Assembly: GCF_003626635.1 (NCBI RefSeq)
Contig: NZ_RAZT01000014.1
Location: forward strand, 62,001-126,000
Length of the DNA: 64,000 nt
Source of the DNA: Micromonospora musae
Lineage (GTDB): Bacteria > Actinomycetota > Actinomycetes > Mycobacteriales > Micromonosporaceae
Direction: 5' to 3'
Part shown: piece by piece, positions 16,986 through 25,366 of the stretch
Numbering within the stretch: the stretch's first letter is position 1
How the letters are laid out: the number at the start of each line of letters is the position of its first letter
The notes under the pieces: model-generated
Seen by the model: the letters and a program-made list of their open reading frames with translations, nothing else
The model's database searches: none
What the model was told of the DNA's origin: nothing
Translations under genes and position numbers: made by a program

Positions 16986-17882
16986 CTAGCCGTGCACGGC
17001 TCCGACCAGCTGCGGACGGTTGGTGCGGGCGTCGTGCAGCGCGAACGTCCAGCCGGCGTCCGCCGCAGTGGCGGTGAAGGCCACCGAGCCGGGCAGCGGC
17101 ACGGGCAGCTTGAACGCCACCGACGCGGTGAACGCGTCCGGCAGCCGGTTCTCCAGCGCGGCGAGGCAGCGGGCCTTGCTCCACATGCCGTGCGCGATCG
17201 GGCGCGGAAAACCGAAGAGCCGCGCCCCGAGCCGCGAGGTGTGGATGGGGTTGTGATCACCCGAGACCCGGGCGTAGTCGGTGCCGACGCGCGGGGTCAG
17301 CCGCCAGGTCGCCGAGGGGGCCGGCGGCGGTGGGGACGCGCCTCGGTCCCGCCGCTCACCGCCGCCGCCCCGCCGCTCCCGGCTGAGGTACGTCGAGACG
17401 CCCCGCCACACCTCCTCCCCGGCGACCGCCCCGACGAGCACCACGTCCAGCTGCCGCCCCCGGTCGTGCGGGCGCAGCTTCTCGGCGTACGCGGAGAAGT
17501 CGAGCGTCTCGTCGCTGCGGATCGGGCGGTGCACGGTGATCCGATTGGCCACGTGCACCACGCCGGTGAGCGGCACCGGGAACTCCGGCGCGGTCATCAG
17601 CCGCAGGGCCAGCGGGAAGCCCATCACGTGCGGATAGGTCGCGGGCAGCCGGTCGGTGAGCCGGAACCCGCAGACCCGGTCGTACTCGGCCAGGTGGCGC
17701 AGGTCGACCGGCACGCCGGAGACGGTGAGCCGGACCGGCGGCGGTTGGGTGGCCCGCCGCCCACCCGTCCCGGGGAGCGCGCCGGTGAGCGCCCGGCGGT
17801 AGAGCGCCCCGGCGGCCGGCATCCCGGGCAGCTCGACGGTGGCCCATCCGCCGGCGGGCGGCTCGGTGGTGTGGTCGCTCAT
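16986..17882 (-). CDS. MaoC-like hydratase/dehydratase
   Basis: A 298-residue double hot-dog protein. The C-terminal half carries the R-hydratase signature DYARVSGDHNPIHTS near residue 205, with the catalytic Asp and His, followed by AHGMWSKARCLAAL. The N-terminal half is a degenerate hot-dog with YPHVMGFPLALRLM. Such proteins hydrate trans-2-enoyl-CoA (or act in reverse on ACP). The ATG at 17882 overlaps the reductase stop by one base (TGATG), so it is translated right after FabG4-like reductase. In Mycobacterium a comparable pairing (FabG4/HtdX) is known; that parallel is from memory. Confidence 0.88.
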   Translation of the reverse strand: MSDHTTEPPAGGWATVELPGMPAAGALYRRALTGALPGTGGRRATQPPPVRLTVSGVPVDLRHLAEYDRVCGFRLTDRLPATYPHVMGFPLALRLMTAPEFPVPLTGVVHVANRITVHRPIRSDETLDFSAYAEKLRPHDRGRQLDVVLVGAVAGEEVWRGVSTYLSRERRGGGGERRDRGASPPPPAPSATWRLTPRVGTDYARVSGDHNPIHTSRLGARLFGFPRPIAHGMWSKARCLAALENRLPDAFTASVAFKLPVPLPGSVAFTATAADAGWTFALHDARTNRPQLVGAVHG

Positions 17883-19234
17883 CACGCCCCCAGCAGGCTC
17901 TGGCCGCAGACCCGTACGACGTTGCCGTTGACCGCGCCGCTGGCGGGCCAGGCCAGCCAGCCGATCGTCTCGGCGACGTCCACCGGGAGACCGCCCTGGG
18001 CCATGCTGTTCATCCGGCGTCCCGCCTCGCGGATCACCAGCGGGATCCGGGCGGTCAGCCGGGTCTCGATGAAGCCGGGCGCCACCGCGTTGACGCTGAT
18101 CCCCCGTCCGTGCAGCGCCGGGGCGAGCGAGTCGACCAGCCCGATCACCCCCGCCTTGCTGGTGGCGTAGTTGGTCTGGCCGCGGTTGCCCGCGATCCCG
18201 GCGATCGAGGAGACCGCGATGATCCGCCCGCCGGTCGGGATCAGCTCGCGCGCCAGCAGCTCGTCGTTGATCCGCTCCTGGCTGGAGAGGTTGACGTCGA
18301 TCACCTGGTCCCAGCGGTCGGCGTCCATCCGGCCGAGCGTCCGGTCCCGGGTGATGCCGGCGTTGTGCACGACCGCGTCGACGCGGCCGTACCGGCCGGC
18401 GAGGTGGTCGGCGAGCCGGGTCGGCGCGTCCGGCGCGGTCAGGTCGAGTTGTACGGCGGTGCCGCCGACCTCGTTCGCCACCTCGGCCAGCGCGTCTCCG
18501 GCGGCCGGTACGTCCAGCGCCACCACCCGCGCGCCGTCGCGGGCGAGGACCCGGGTGAGCGCCGCACCGATGCCACGGGCCGCCCCGGTGACGAGGACGA
18601 CCTGACCGTCGAGCGGGCGCTCCCAGTCGGCCGGGGCGGTGGCCTTGCCGGTGTCGATCCGGATCACCTGCCCGGAGACGTACGCGGACCGCCCGGAGAG
18701 GAGGAACCGGAGGGTGGCTTCGAGGCTGACCCGGCTGCCCTCGTCCGCCTCGCAGGTGACGTGGACCAGTTGGGCGGTGATCCCCCGGCCGAACTCCTTG
18801 CCGATGCTGCGGGTCAGCCCCTCCAGGGCCCGCTGGGCGGTCGCCTCACGCGGCGTGGCGCACTCGGTGGGCGGGGTGCCGAGCACGATCACCCGGCCGC
18901 TCGGCGTGACGGAGCGGGCCACCGGGTGGAAGAAGTCGTAGAGCTGCCGCAGGCCGGTCGAGTCGGTGATGCCGGTGGCGTCGTACACCAGGGCGCCGAA
19001 GCGGGCGTCGGCGGCGGCGGTGGGTTCGCGCAGCTCGACCCCGGCGGCGGCGAGCAGCTCGCCCACCGGGCCGGCGAGCCGGCCGTCGGCGGCCGCGCCC
19101 AGCAGGACCGGACCGGGCAGGAGCGGGTCGCCGGGTCGGTGCCGGCGCAGCCGCGGCGGGTCGGGCAGCCCGAGGCGCTTGACCAGCGCGCGTCCGGCCG
19201 CCGATTGGACGAAGCTCGCGTACCTGTCGGTCAT
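17882..19234 (-). CDS. FabG4-type 3-oxoacyl-CoA/ACP reductase
   Basis: 450 residues, twice the length of ordinary FabG. The N-terminal ~205 residues are a degenerate, flavodoxin-like or remnant Rossmann domain. The C-terminal short-chain dehydrogenase has VLVTGAARGIGAALTRVLA as dinucleotide motif, NAGITRD, and the catalytic Ser...YxxxK in AVSSIAGIAGNRGQTNYATSKAG. High-molecular-weight FabG4 enzymes are NADH-dependent ketoacyl-CoA reductases. It is first in an operon with MaoC and divergent from a thiolase. Together these three can carry out the ketothiolase, ketoreductase and dehydratase steps of beta-oxidation or its reversal. Confidence 0.9.
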   Translation of the reverse strand: MTDRYASFVQSAAGRALVKRLGLPDPPRLRRHRPGDPLLPGPVLLGAAADGRLAGPVGELLAAAGVELREPTAAADARFGALVYDATGITDSTGLRQLYDFFHPVARSVTPSGRVIVLGTPPTECATPREATAQRALEGLTRSIGKEFGRGITAQLVHVTCEADEGSRVSLEATLRFLLSGRSAYVSGQVIRIDTGKATAPADWERPLDGQVVLVTGAARGIGAALTRVLARDGARVVALDVPAAGDALAEVANEVGGTAVQLDLTAPDAPTRLADHLAGRYGRVDAVVHNAGITRDRTLGRMDADRWDQVIDVNLSSQERINDELLARELIPTGGRIIAVSSIAGIAGNRGQTNYATSKAGVIGLVDSLAPALHGRGISVNAVAPGFIETRLTARIPLVIREAGRRMNSMAQGGLPVDVAETIGWLAWPASGAVNGNVVRVCGQSLLGA

Positions 19235-19242
19235 AGGCGTAG

Positions 19243-19258
19243 CCTACTGGCGAGTAGG
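19243..19258. promoter_or_regulatory. Candidate operator between FabG and thiolase genes
   Basis: The perfect inverted repeat CCTACT-GGCG-AGTAGG lies in the 54-bp divergent gap. TetR-family regulators of lipid genes often bind such sites; no regulator gene is adjacent. Confidence 0.5.
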
Positions 19259-19288
19259 GTACGGGCAACACTGTCGAGGAGGCGGATC

Positions 19289-20581
19289 GTGCAGAACATC
19301 CGGCGGGTCGCGGTCATCGGCGGCAACCGCATCCCGTTCGCCCGCTCCAACTCGCGCTACGCGGACGCGTCCAACGCGGACCTGCTCGGCGCGGCGCTGG
19401 ACGGCCTGGTGGCCCGGTACGGCCTGGCCGGTCAGCGCGTCGGCGAGGTGATCGCCGGGGCGGTGCTGAAGCACTCCCGGGACTACAACCTGACCCGCGA
19501 GGTGGTGCTCGGATCCCGGCTCGACCCGCACACCCCCGCGTACGACATCCAGCAGGCCTGCGGCACCGGCCTGGAGGCGGCGATCCTGGTCGCCAACAAG
19601 ATCGCCCTCGGGCAGCTCGACGTCGGCATCGCGGGCGGGGTCGACACCACCTCGGACGCGCCGCTGGCGGTCAACGAGGAGCTACGCCGAACCCTGCTCA
19701 AGCTCAACAGCGCCCGCACCCTCGGCGAGCGGCTGAAGGTCGCTGCGAAGCTGCGCCCGCTCCAGCCGTTCAAACCGGAGATCCCGCGCAACGCCGAGCC
19801 GCGCACGGGCCTGTCGATGGGGGAGCACGCGGCCCGCACCGCGCTGCGCTGGAACGTCGACCGGCGCTCCCAGGACGAACTCGCGCTCCGCTCGCACCAG
19901 CGGCTCGCCGCCGCGTACGACAGGGGTTTCTTCGACGACCTGATCACGCCGTACCTCGGGCTGACCCGCGACCAGAACCTCCGCCCCGACAGCAGCCTGG
20001 AGAAGCTGGGCGCGTTGCGGCCGGTCTTCGGCGTGCGCGGGCCGGACGCCGAGCAGGCCACCATGACCGCGGGGAACTCGTCGCCGCTCACCGACGGCGC
20101 GTCGACCGTGTTGCTGGCGTCGGAGGAGTGGGCGCGGGAACGGAGCCTGCCGGTGCTGGCCTGGTTCACCTGGTCGCAGACGGCGGCCGTGGACTTCGTG
20201 CACGGCGACGAGGGGCTGCTGATGGCCCCGGCGTACGCGGTGCCCCGGATGCTCGCCCGAGCCGGGCTGACCCTTCAGGACTTCGACTACTACGAGATCC
20301 ACGAGGCGTTCGCCTCGCAGGTGCTGGCCACCCTCGCCGCCTGGGAGTCGCCGGAGTTCTGCACGGACCGGCTCGGGCTGGACGCCCCGCTCGGCGCGAT
20401 CGACCGGGATCGGGTGAACGTCACCGGCTCCTCCATCGCCGCCGGGCACCCGTTCGCGGCGACCGGCGGCCGGATCGTGGCCACCCTGGCGAAGTTGCTG
20501 GCCGAGAAGGGCAGCGGACGCGGGTTGATCTCGATCTGCGCCGCCGGTGGCCAGGGCGTGACGGCGATCCTGGAGCGTTGA
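19289..20581 (+). CDS. Acetyl-CoA acetyltransferase / 3-ketoacyl-CoA thiolase
   Basis: 430 residues. Thiolases cleave 3-ketoacyl-CoA or condense acetyl-CoA. The nucleophilic Cys lies in IQQACGTGLEAAILVANKI near residue 90. The C-terminal half shows YYEIHEAFASQV, NVTGSSIAAGHPFAATGGR with the catalytic His, and SICAAGGQGVTAIL with the second Cys, so the active site is complete. GTG 19289 is chosen because GAGGAGG lies about seven bases upstream. It is divergent from FabG4/MaoC with a shared candidate operator. FadI/FadA-like enzymes are the nearest group. Confidence 0.92.
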   Translation: MQNIRRVAVIGGNRIPFARSNSRYADASNADLLGAALDGLVARYGLAGQRVGEVIAGAVLKHSRDYNLTREVVLGSRLDPHTPAYDIQQACGTGLEAAILVANKIALGQLDVGIAGGVDTTSDAPLAVNEELRRTLLKLNSARTLGERLKVAAKLRPLQPFKPEIPRNAEPRTGLSMGEHAARTALRWNVDRRSQDELALRSHQRLAAAYDRGFFDDLITPYLGLTRDQNLRPDSSLEKLGALRPVFGVRGPDAEQATMTAGNSSPLTDGASTVLLASEEWARERSLPVLAWFTWSQTAAVDFVHGDEGLLMAPAYAVPRMLARAGLTLQDFDYYEIHEAFASQVLATLAAWESPEFCTDRLGLDAPLGAIDRDRVNVTGSSIAAGHPFAATGGRIVATLAKLLAEKGSGRGLISICAAGGQGVTAILER

Positions 20582-20693
20582 CGGCGGCCGTCTCAGCGGT
20601 GCGGGGGACGCCGGAACGGATCGTCGAGGCTCTTCGTCCAACCCGCCATACGCCTGGTGATCCATGGGTCGGGCCGGTGGACGAGGAGAGGCG

Positions 20694-21584
20694 ATGGGCC
20701 GGAGCAGATACCTGGTAGCTGTGGTCGCGGCAGGCCTGCTGCTGACGAGTTGCGCGAACGGGTCCGTACCGGGACCTGCGCTCCCCGAGGAGACGCGTTC
20801 CGTCGGCGCGAGACCCACCGCGAACCAACCACAGGCGGACCCGGTCGGACTGATCGGCTCCTGGACGGTCACCGAGGTTGCCGGCGCTGCCGGCGGGATT
20901 CTGCGGATCGCCCCCGCCGACCAGGGCGGGCTCTCCTGGTTCGGTCCCTGCGGCGTGTCGTCGGGCATGTGGCGGGCCGGCGCGGACGGCCTTTTCGTCG
21001 CCGACCTCTCCGAACACCTGGTGTCCGACGCGCCGGAGTGCCGGCCCGGTCCGGGGCGCACGCCGGCCTGGCTGCATCAGAGCACCGCCTTCCGGTTGGA
21101 GAAGGACATCCCGGTGCTGCTCGACGGGCAGGGCCGGCAGGTCGCCCGGCTGCTGCCGGGTGCGAAGCCCACTCCCGGGCCGAACCTGTTGCCGTCGCTG
21201 GCAGAGCCGCCCGTGATCACTCCCGAGGTCCGGCAGGCCTTCGCGCCGGCCGCCGTACTGCCGGCGGACCTGAGGCCGGTGAGCCGCGACGACCTCCGCG
21301 GTCGATGGGTGCCGGCCGGTCGCGACAGCGGCCGCGCCCACGTGGAGTTGCGCGACGACGGCGAGTGGCGGGGCTCCGACGGCTGCAACGGTCAGAGCGG
21401 ACGGTGGGTCGCCGGAGCTGAGGGTGCCCTGCTCGCCACGGCCGGGCCCAGCACGCTGATCGGCTGTGACAACGTGCCGCTGGCGAGTTGGCTCGCCAAG
21501 GCCACGCGGGCGGGGATGGACGGCGAGGTGCTCGTGCTCCTGAACGCGCAGGGAACGGAGTCGGGCCGGCTCGCACGGGGCTGA
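20694..21584 (+). CDS. META-domain lipoprotein
   Basis: About 296 residues. The N-terminus RYLVAVVAAGLLLTSCANG is a type II signal with lipobox LTSC, so the mature protein should be anchored outside the membrane. The C-terminal half (DLRGRWVPAG, VELRDDGEWRGSDGCNGQSGRW, STLIGCDNVPL) is a META/HslJ-like domain; the N-terminal half (LIGSWTVTEVAG..) looks like a second, weaker copy. META domains are found in secreted or heat-inducible proteins of uncertain function. ATG 20694 has GAGGAGAGG upstream. It stands alone between thiolase and purB. Confidence 0.82.
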   Translation: MGRSRYLVAVVAAGLLLTSCANGSVPGPALPEETRSVGARPTANQPQADPVGLIGSWTVTEVAGAAGGILRIAPADQGGLSWFGPCGVSSGMWRAGADGLFVADLSEHLVSDAPECRPGPGRTPAWLHQSTAFRLEKDIPVLLDGQGRQVARLLPGAKPTPGPNLLPSLAEPPVITPEVRQAFAPAAVLPADLRPVSRDDLRGRWVPAGRDSGRAHVELRDDGEWRGSDGCNGQSGRWVAGAEGALLATAGPSTLIGCDNVPLASWLAKATRAGMDGEVLVLLNAQGTESGRLARG

Positions 21585-21630
21585 GCGATTCCCAGCGGTG
21601 CGCATACCGTCCGTTCCGCCGTGGCCGGGC

Positions 21631-21681
21631 GGGCCGCGCTGCCGGACGGGCCGCGCTGCCGGACGGGCCGCGCTGCCGGAG
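21631..21681. repeat. Three tandem 17-bp units upstream of purB
   Basis: The unit GGGCCGCGCTGCCGGAC occurs three times in a row, the last copy with one changed base. It ends 34 bases before the purB start. Confidence 0.85.
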
Positions 21682-21715
21682 GGGCGCAGGTCCGTGGCAT
21701 GAAAGACTGAGGTAC

Positions 21716-23140
21716 GTGACAACGATCCCGAACGTGCTCGCCCACCGGTACGCCTCGCCCGAACTGGTCGCCCTCTGGTCGCCGGAGGAGAAGATCCGCC
21801 TGGAGCGGCGGCTCTGGCTCGCCGTGCTGCGGGCCCAGCGCGACCTCGGGGTGCCGGTCCCGGACGGGGTCGTCGAGGCGTACGAGCGGGTGGTCGACAA
21901 CGTAGACCTCGCCTCGATCGCGGAGCGGGAACGGGTCACCCGGCACGATGTGAAGGCCCGGATCGAGGAGTTCAGCGCGCTCGCCGGGCACGAGCACGTG
22001 CACAAGGGGATGACGTCGCGGGACCTCACCGAGAACGTCGAGCAGCTCCAGGTGCGCCGCTCGCTGGAGCTGGTCCGGGATCGGGTGGTCGCCACCCTGG
22101 CCCGGCTGGCCTGGCACGCGCACGAGTACTCCGGCGTGGTGATGGCGGGCCGCTCGCACAACGTGGCGGCGCAGGCCACCACGCTCGGCAAGCGCTTCGC
22201 GTCGGCGGCGGAGGAGCTGCTCATCGCGTACGAGCGGCTGGAGGACCTGATCGCTCGTTACCCGCTGCGCGGGATCAAGGGGCCGGTGGGCACCGCGGCC
22301 GACCAGCTCGACCTCTTCGACGGTGACGCGGAGAAGGTCGCCGAGCTGGAGCGGCGGGTCGCCGGGCACCTCGGCTTCGCCCGGGTGCTGGACAGCGTCG
22401 GCCAGGTCTACCCGCGTTCGCTCGACTTCGACGTGATCGCCGCGCTGGCCCAGGTCGCCGCCGGCCCCTCCTCGCTGGCCACCACGATCCGGCTCATGGT
22501 GGGCCAGGAGCTGGTCACCGAGGGCTTCAAGCCCGGTCAGGTCGGCTCCAGCGCGATGCCGCACAAGATGAACACCCGCTCGTCGGAGCGAGTGAACGGC
22601 TTCGCCGTGATCATCCGGGGTTACCTGTCGATGGTCGGCGAGCTCGCCGGCGACCAGTGGAACGAGGGCGACGTCTCCTGCTCGGTGGTCCGCCGGGTGG
22701 CCCTGCCGGATGCGTTCTTCGCCGCCGACGGGCTGTTCCAGACGTTCCTCACCGTGCTCGACGAGTTCGGCGCGTACCCGGCCGTGATCAACCGGGAGCT
22801 GGAGCGCTTCCTGCCCTTCCTGGCCACCACGAAGATCCTGGTGGCGGCGGTGCGGCGGGGTGTCGGCCGGGAGGTCGCCCACGAGGTGATCAAGGAGCAC
22901 GCGGTGGCCGTGGCGCTGGGCATGCGGGAGAAGGGCGCGCTGGAGAACGACCTCTTCGACCGGCTCGCCGCCGACGGCCGGCTCAACCTGAGCCGGGCCG
23001 AGATCGACGAGTTGGTGGCCGACCGGGCCACCTTCGTGGGCGCCGCTCCCGCTCAGGTCCAGGCGGTCACCCGCCGCATCACCAAGATCGTCGAAGCCCA
23101 CCCCCAGGCCGCCACCTACTCCCCACCCCCCATCCTCTAA
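21716..23140 (+). CDS. purB: Adenylosuccinate lyase
   Basis: PurB cleaves SAICAR to AICAR and adenylosuccinate to AMP, releasing fumarate each time. 474 residues. Visible motifs are HKGMTSRDLTENV, the signature GSSAMPHKMNTRSSERV with the mobile catalytic loop, and the family C-terminus. GTG 21716 matches the start seen in related PurB (VTTIPNVLAHRYAS); longer upstream frames would run into the lipoprotein gene. A dispersed palindrome follows downstream, between it and a convergent gene. Confidence 0.96.
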   Translation: MTTIPNVLAHRYASPELVALWSPEEKIRLERRLWLAVLRAQRDLGVPVPDGVVEAYERVVDNVDLASIAERERVTRHDVKARIEEFSALAGHEHVHKGMTSRDLTENVEQLQVRRSLELVRDRVVATLARLAWHAHEYSGVVMAGRSHNVAAQATTLGKRFASAAEELLIAYERLEDLIARYPLRGIKGPVGTAADQLDLFDGDAEKVAELERRVAGHLGFARVLDSVGQVYPRSLDFDVIAALAQVAAGPSSLATTIRLMVGQELVTEGFKPGQVGSSAMPHKMNTRSSERVNGFAVIIRGYLSMVGELAGDQWNEGDVSCSVVRRVALPDAFFAADGLFQTFLTVLDEFGAYPAVINRELERFLPFLATTKILVAAVRRGVGREVAHEVIKEHAVAVALGMREKGALENDLFDRLAADGRLNLSRAEIDELVADRATFVGAAPAQVQAVTRRITKIVEAHPQAATYSPPPIL

Positions 23141-23188
23141 CCCACCCACCCCACCCCCGACCCTCCCCGCCCCCAGCGCCCGGCCTTG

Positions 23189-23256
23189 CCTCGTTGATCA
23201 AGAGGTTTGCGTCATGTTCGATCTCCAACCTGACGCAAACCTCTTGATCAACGAGG
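23189..23256. repeat. Dispersed palindrome, copy 3
   Basis: Perfect 26-bp arms (CCTCGTTGATCAAGAGG...) enclose a 16-base loop between purB and the convergent YbjQ-family gene. It belongs to the same family as copies at 6744 and 7848. Confidence 0.85.
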
Positions 23257-23292
23257 CGGGAAAGCGGGGCCGGGGTGGGAGGGGCTGGCGGG

Positions 23293-23754
23293 TTAGGAGT
23301 CGCGGGTGGGGGTTTCGGCGGCGGTGCGTAGGTTGGGGGCACTCGCCGGTTCGGCGATCCCGCCGGGTTCCTCCGCGATGGCCGGATCGTGGGCGGTCTC
23401 CGCGGCGACCAGCGGCTGATCGGCCGGCATGACGTCGGGCACCTTGGGTACGACGATCACCGCCGTCCCGTACGCGCAGATCTCCATCCACATCTCGCCG
23501 CAGTCCCGGCTGTCGAACCGCATGCCGATCACGGCGTTGGCACCGATCCGGCGGGCCTCCTCGCCGAGCCGGGCGACCGAGTCGGTACGCCACCGGGTGA
23601 GGTTGTCCGGCGCCAACGGGTCGTACGCGCCACCGCGCAGGTTCTTGACACCCTCGCGGTACGGGTTCCTGGTCCTTGCCATCGAGGAGACCACCTCGCC
23701 GAGGATCTGGCGGATCTCGTAGCCGGGCAGTTGGTCCGTCGTCACGACCAGCAC
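23293..23754 (-). CDS. YbjQ/UPF0145-family heavy-metal-binding-like protein
   Basis: The N-terminal ~100 residues (VLVVTTDQLPGYEIRQILGEV, then GGAYDPLAPDNLTRWRTDSVARLGEEARRIGANAVIGMRFD) are a clear YbjQ-family domain, a small oligomeric fold annotated as putative heavy-metal binding without biochemical proof. About 50 extra acidic/Ala-rich residues follow at the C-terminus. I prefer GTG 23754, where family members begin; a longer start at 23805 is possible. No signal peptide. It converges on purB. Confidence 0.78.
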   Translation of the reverse strand: MLVVTTDQLPGYEIRQILGEVVSSMARTRNPYREGVKNLRGGAYDPLAPDNLTRWRTDSVARLGEEARRIGANAVIGMRFDSRDCGEMWMEICAYGTAVIVVPKVPDVMPADQPLVAAETAHDPAIAEEPGGIAEPASAPNLRTAAETPTRDS

Positions 23755-23884
23755 GGTTCCGATGCTGTCAGGGCGAGCGACACCCCGATCGCGAGCCTTG
23801 TTCACCTGATCGGATGCTGAAAAACCGCGCGGCGCGGACGGTCGACGCTTCGCCGACCATCCGCGCCGCCCGGGGCGCTAACCG

Positions 23885-24568
23885 TCAGACACCGGCCACC
23901 GAGGTGATCCAGGACCGGTTGTACGCGACACTGCCGTAGTTCTGGATGTTCACGCCGTCGGCCGTGGAGGCGACGCCGACCTGCCGGCCGTTGTAGAACT
24001 GCGGGCCGCCCGAGTCGCCCCGCCACGCGTTGCCGTTGATCCGCGAGCTGCGGATCGCCTGGCCGCCGTACGCGTCGGTGGCGCTGTTGCTGGTCACCTG
24101 CACGTTGGCGGTCTTCAGCACGGTCGACGCCGAGCAGCCGCTGTAGCAGGTCATGCCCCAGCCGTAGATCGAGTTGGTCGAGCCGATGGGCGGGTTGCTG
24201 GTGGCCAGGGTCACGGTGGAGGTGCTCACCGCGCTGGAGAGGCGCATCAGGGCCAGGTCGTAGCGGGTGTAGGTGGCCGAGACGGTGCGGGTCACGCCGC
24301 CGGAGGTGCGGTTGACGCTGCCGATGCGGACCGACATCGTGCCGCTGATGCAGTGCCGGGCGGTGAGTACCCACTGCGAGGCGATCACGCTGCCGGAGCA
24401 GGTGAACGAGCCGTTGCTGAGCACCGCGGCGGCCCACGGGGCGGACGAGACGGTGCCGCCGCCGATGATGGGCTGGGGGCCCGCCGGGGCCGCGGTCGCG
24501 CCGGAGGCGGCGCCGACGACGCCGATCATCGCCGTGCTGATCGCCACGAGCAGGGAGCGGATGCGCAT
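23885..24568 (-). CDS. Secreted trypsin-like serine protease (S1 family)
   Basis: 227 residues: a Sec signal peptide (MRIRSLLVAISTAMIGVVGAASGATA), a short propeptide and a mature domain beginning near PIIGGGT. The triad is complete: His in VLTARHC, Asp in RYDLALMRL, Ser in RGDSGGPQF. Cysteines pair as in bacterial trypsins (CSGS...ARHC; CYSGC). AAGGAG lies eight bases before the ATG. It should act outside the cell. A monocistronic unit with a long upstream gap. Confidence 0.92.
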   Translation of the reverse strand: MRIRSLLVAISTAMIGVVGAASGATAAPAGPQPIIGGGTVSSAPWAAAVLSNGSFTCSGSVIASQWVLTARHCISGTMSVRIGSVNRTSGGVTRTVSATYTRYDLALMRLSSAVSTSTVTLATSNPPIGSTNSIYGWGMTCYSGCSASTVLKTANVQVTSNSATDAYGGQAIRSSRINGNAWRGDSGGPQFYNGRQVGVASTADGVNIQNYGSVAYNRSWITSVAGV

Positions 24569-24895
24569 GGGGTGGACTCCTTGGGGGAGGTGGTACCCGG
24601 GGGTCGCCGGGCGGGGGCAACCGGCGGCGCGGGATCCCAGGCCGCCGTATCATCGAGCTCTGTCGATGTAGAGTAGGGGCAGCGGAAGACGTTTTCAAGA
24701 TTTCCTTTTGGACTCTGCGCCATAACGATTCGGCCATAGCGTGAGTCGTATATGCCCTGGTGAGGGCCGTGCCGGGAGCGGGGGCGTGTTCCACGCCACG
24801 TCTGTCGGGGAGTTGTCCGGAGCGTGGCCGGGGCGCGGCCCGGCCGGTGCGGGCGCACCGCCATCTGCCAGGTAGGCTGGCTGCGCTCGCCCATA
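24569..24895. other. Gene-free stretch upstream of the protease
   Basis: No coding region is supported here. It should hold the protease promoter near its left end and it borders the MITE-like palindrome on the right. The open frames seen in it are GC artefacts. Confidence 0.55.
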
Positions 24896-25059
24896 GGGCG
24901 TGTGTCAAAGTCCCTGGCCGGCCTGCGGCGGGCCCAGACGACGACCGGCGGCGTCGGCGCTTCGTCCGGATACAACACCGGTATCCGAACGAATCCCCGC
25001 CTTGCCGGAGCGCCGCCTGGACTCCGCCTCGGCTCGACCGAGGACTTCGACACACGCCC
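24896..25059. mobile_element. MITE-like 164-bp palindromic element
   Basis: The ends GGGCGTGTGTCAAAGTCC and GGACTTCGACACACGCCC are inverted repeats with one mismatch in 18. The inner part is an imperfect palindrome meeting at about 24970-24990 (CGGATAC / GTATCCG). A TA dinucleotide flanks each side (24894-24895; 25060-25061), as expected of target duplication. No transposase is encoded. It sits 43 bases upstream of purS. Confidence 0.6.
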
Positions 25060-25102
25060 TAGTGGGTCGGCACCCAACTGCGTACACAGTCAGGAGTGCC
25101 CA

Positions 25103-25366
25103 GTGCCTCGCGTCGTCGTCGACGTCATGCTCAAGCCCGAGATCCTCGATCCGCAGGGCCAGGCCGTCGCAAACGCGCTGCCGCGGCTCGGCGTCAGCGA
25201 CGTCGCCTCGGTCCGGATCGGTCGGCGGATCGAGATCGAGTTCACCGGTGAACCGGACCTGGACCGGGCCCGGGAGATCGCCGACAAGCTGCTCGCCAAC
25301 CCGGTCATCGAGGACTTCACCGTCCGCCTGGTCGAGGCCGACGAGACCGCGGGCACCCGGTCGTGA
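25103..25366 (+). CDS. purS: FGAM synthase subunit PurS
   Basis: 87 residues, the small structural subunit of the three-part formylglycinamidine ribonucleotide synthase. It bridges PurQ and PurL. The sequence VVVDVMLKPEILDPQGQAVANALPRLG is the PurS N-terminus, followed by VRIGRRIEIEF. GTG 25103 has GGAG eight bases upstream. Its stop overlaps the purQ start by four bases (GTGA), giving coupled translation. The operon promoter must lie within or beyond the MITE-like element just upstream. Confidence 0.95.
   Translation: MPRVVVDVMLKPEILDPQGQAVANALPRLGVSDVASVRIGRRIEIEFTGEPDLDRAREIADKLLANPVIEDFTVRLVEADETAGTRS

Noticed and set aside
18110..20581. 823-residue open frame
   Set aside because: Its first 390 residues are antisense to the FabG-like reductase; the thiolase begins at 19289 with a ribosome site.
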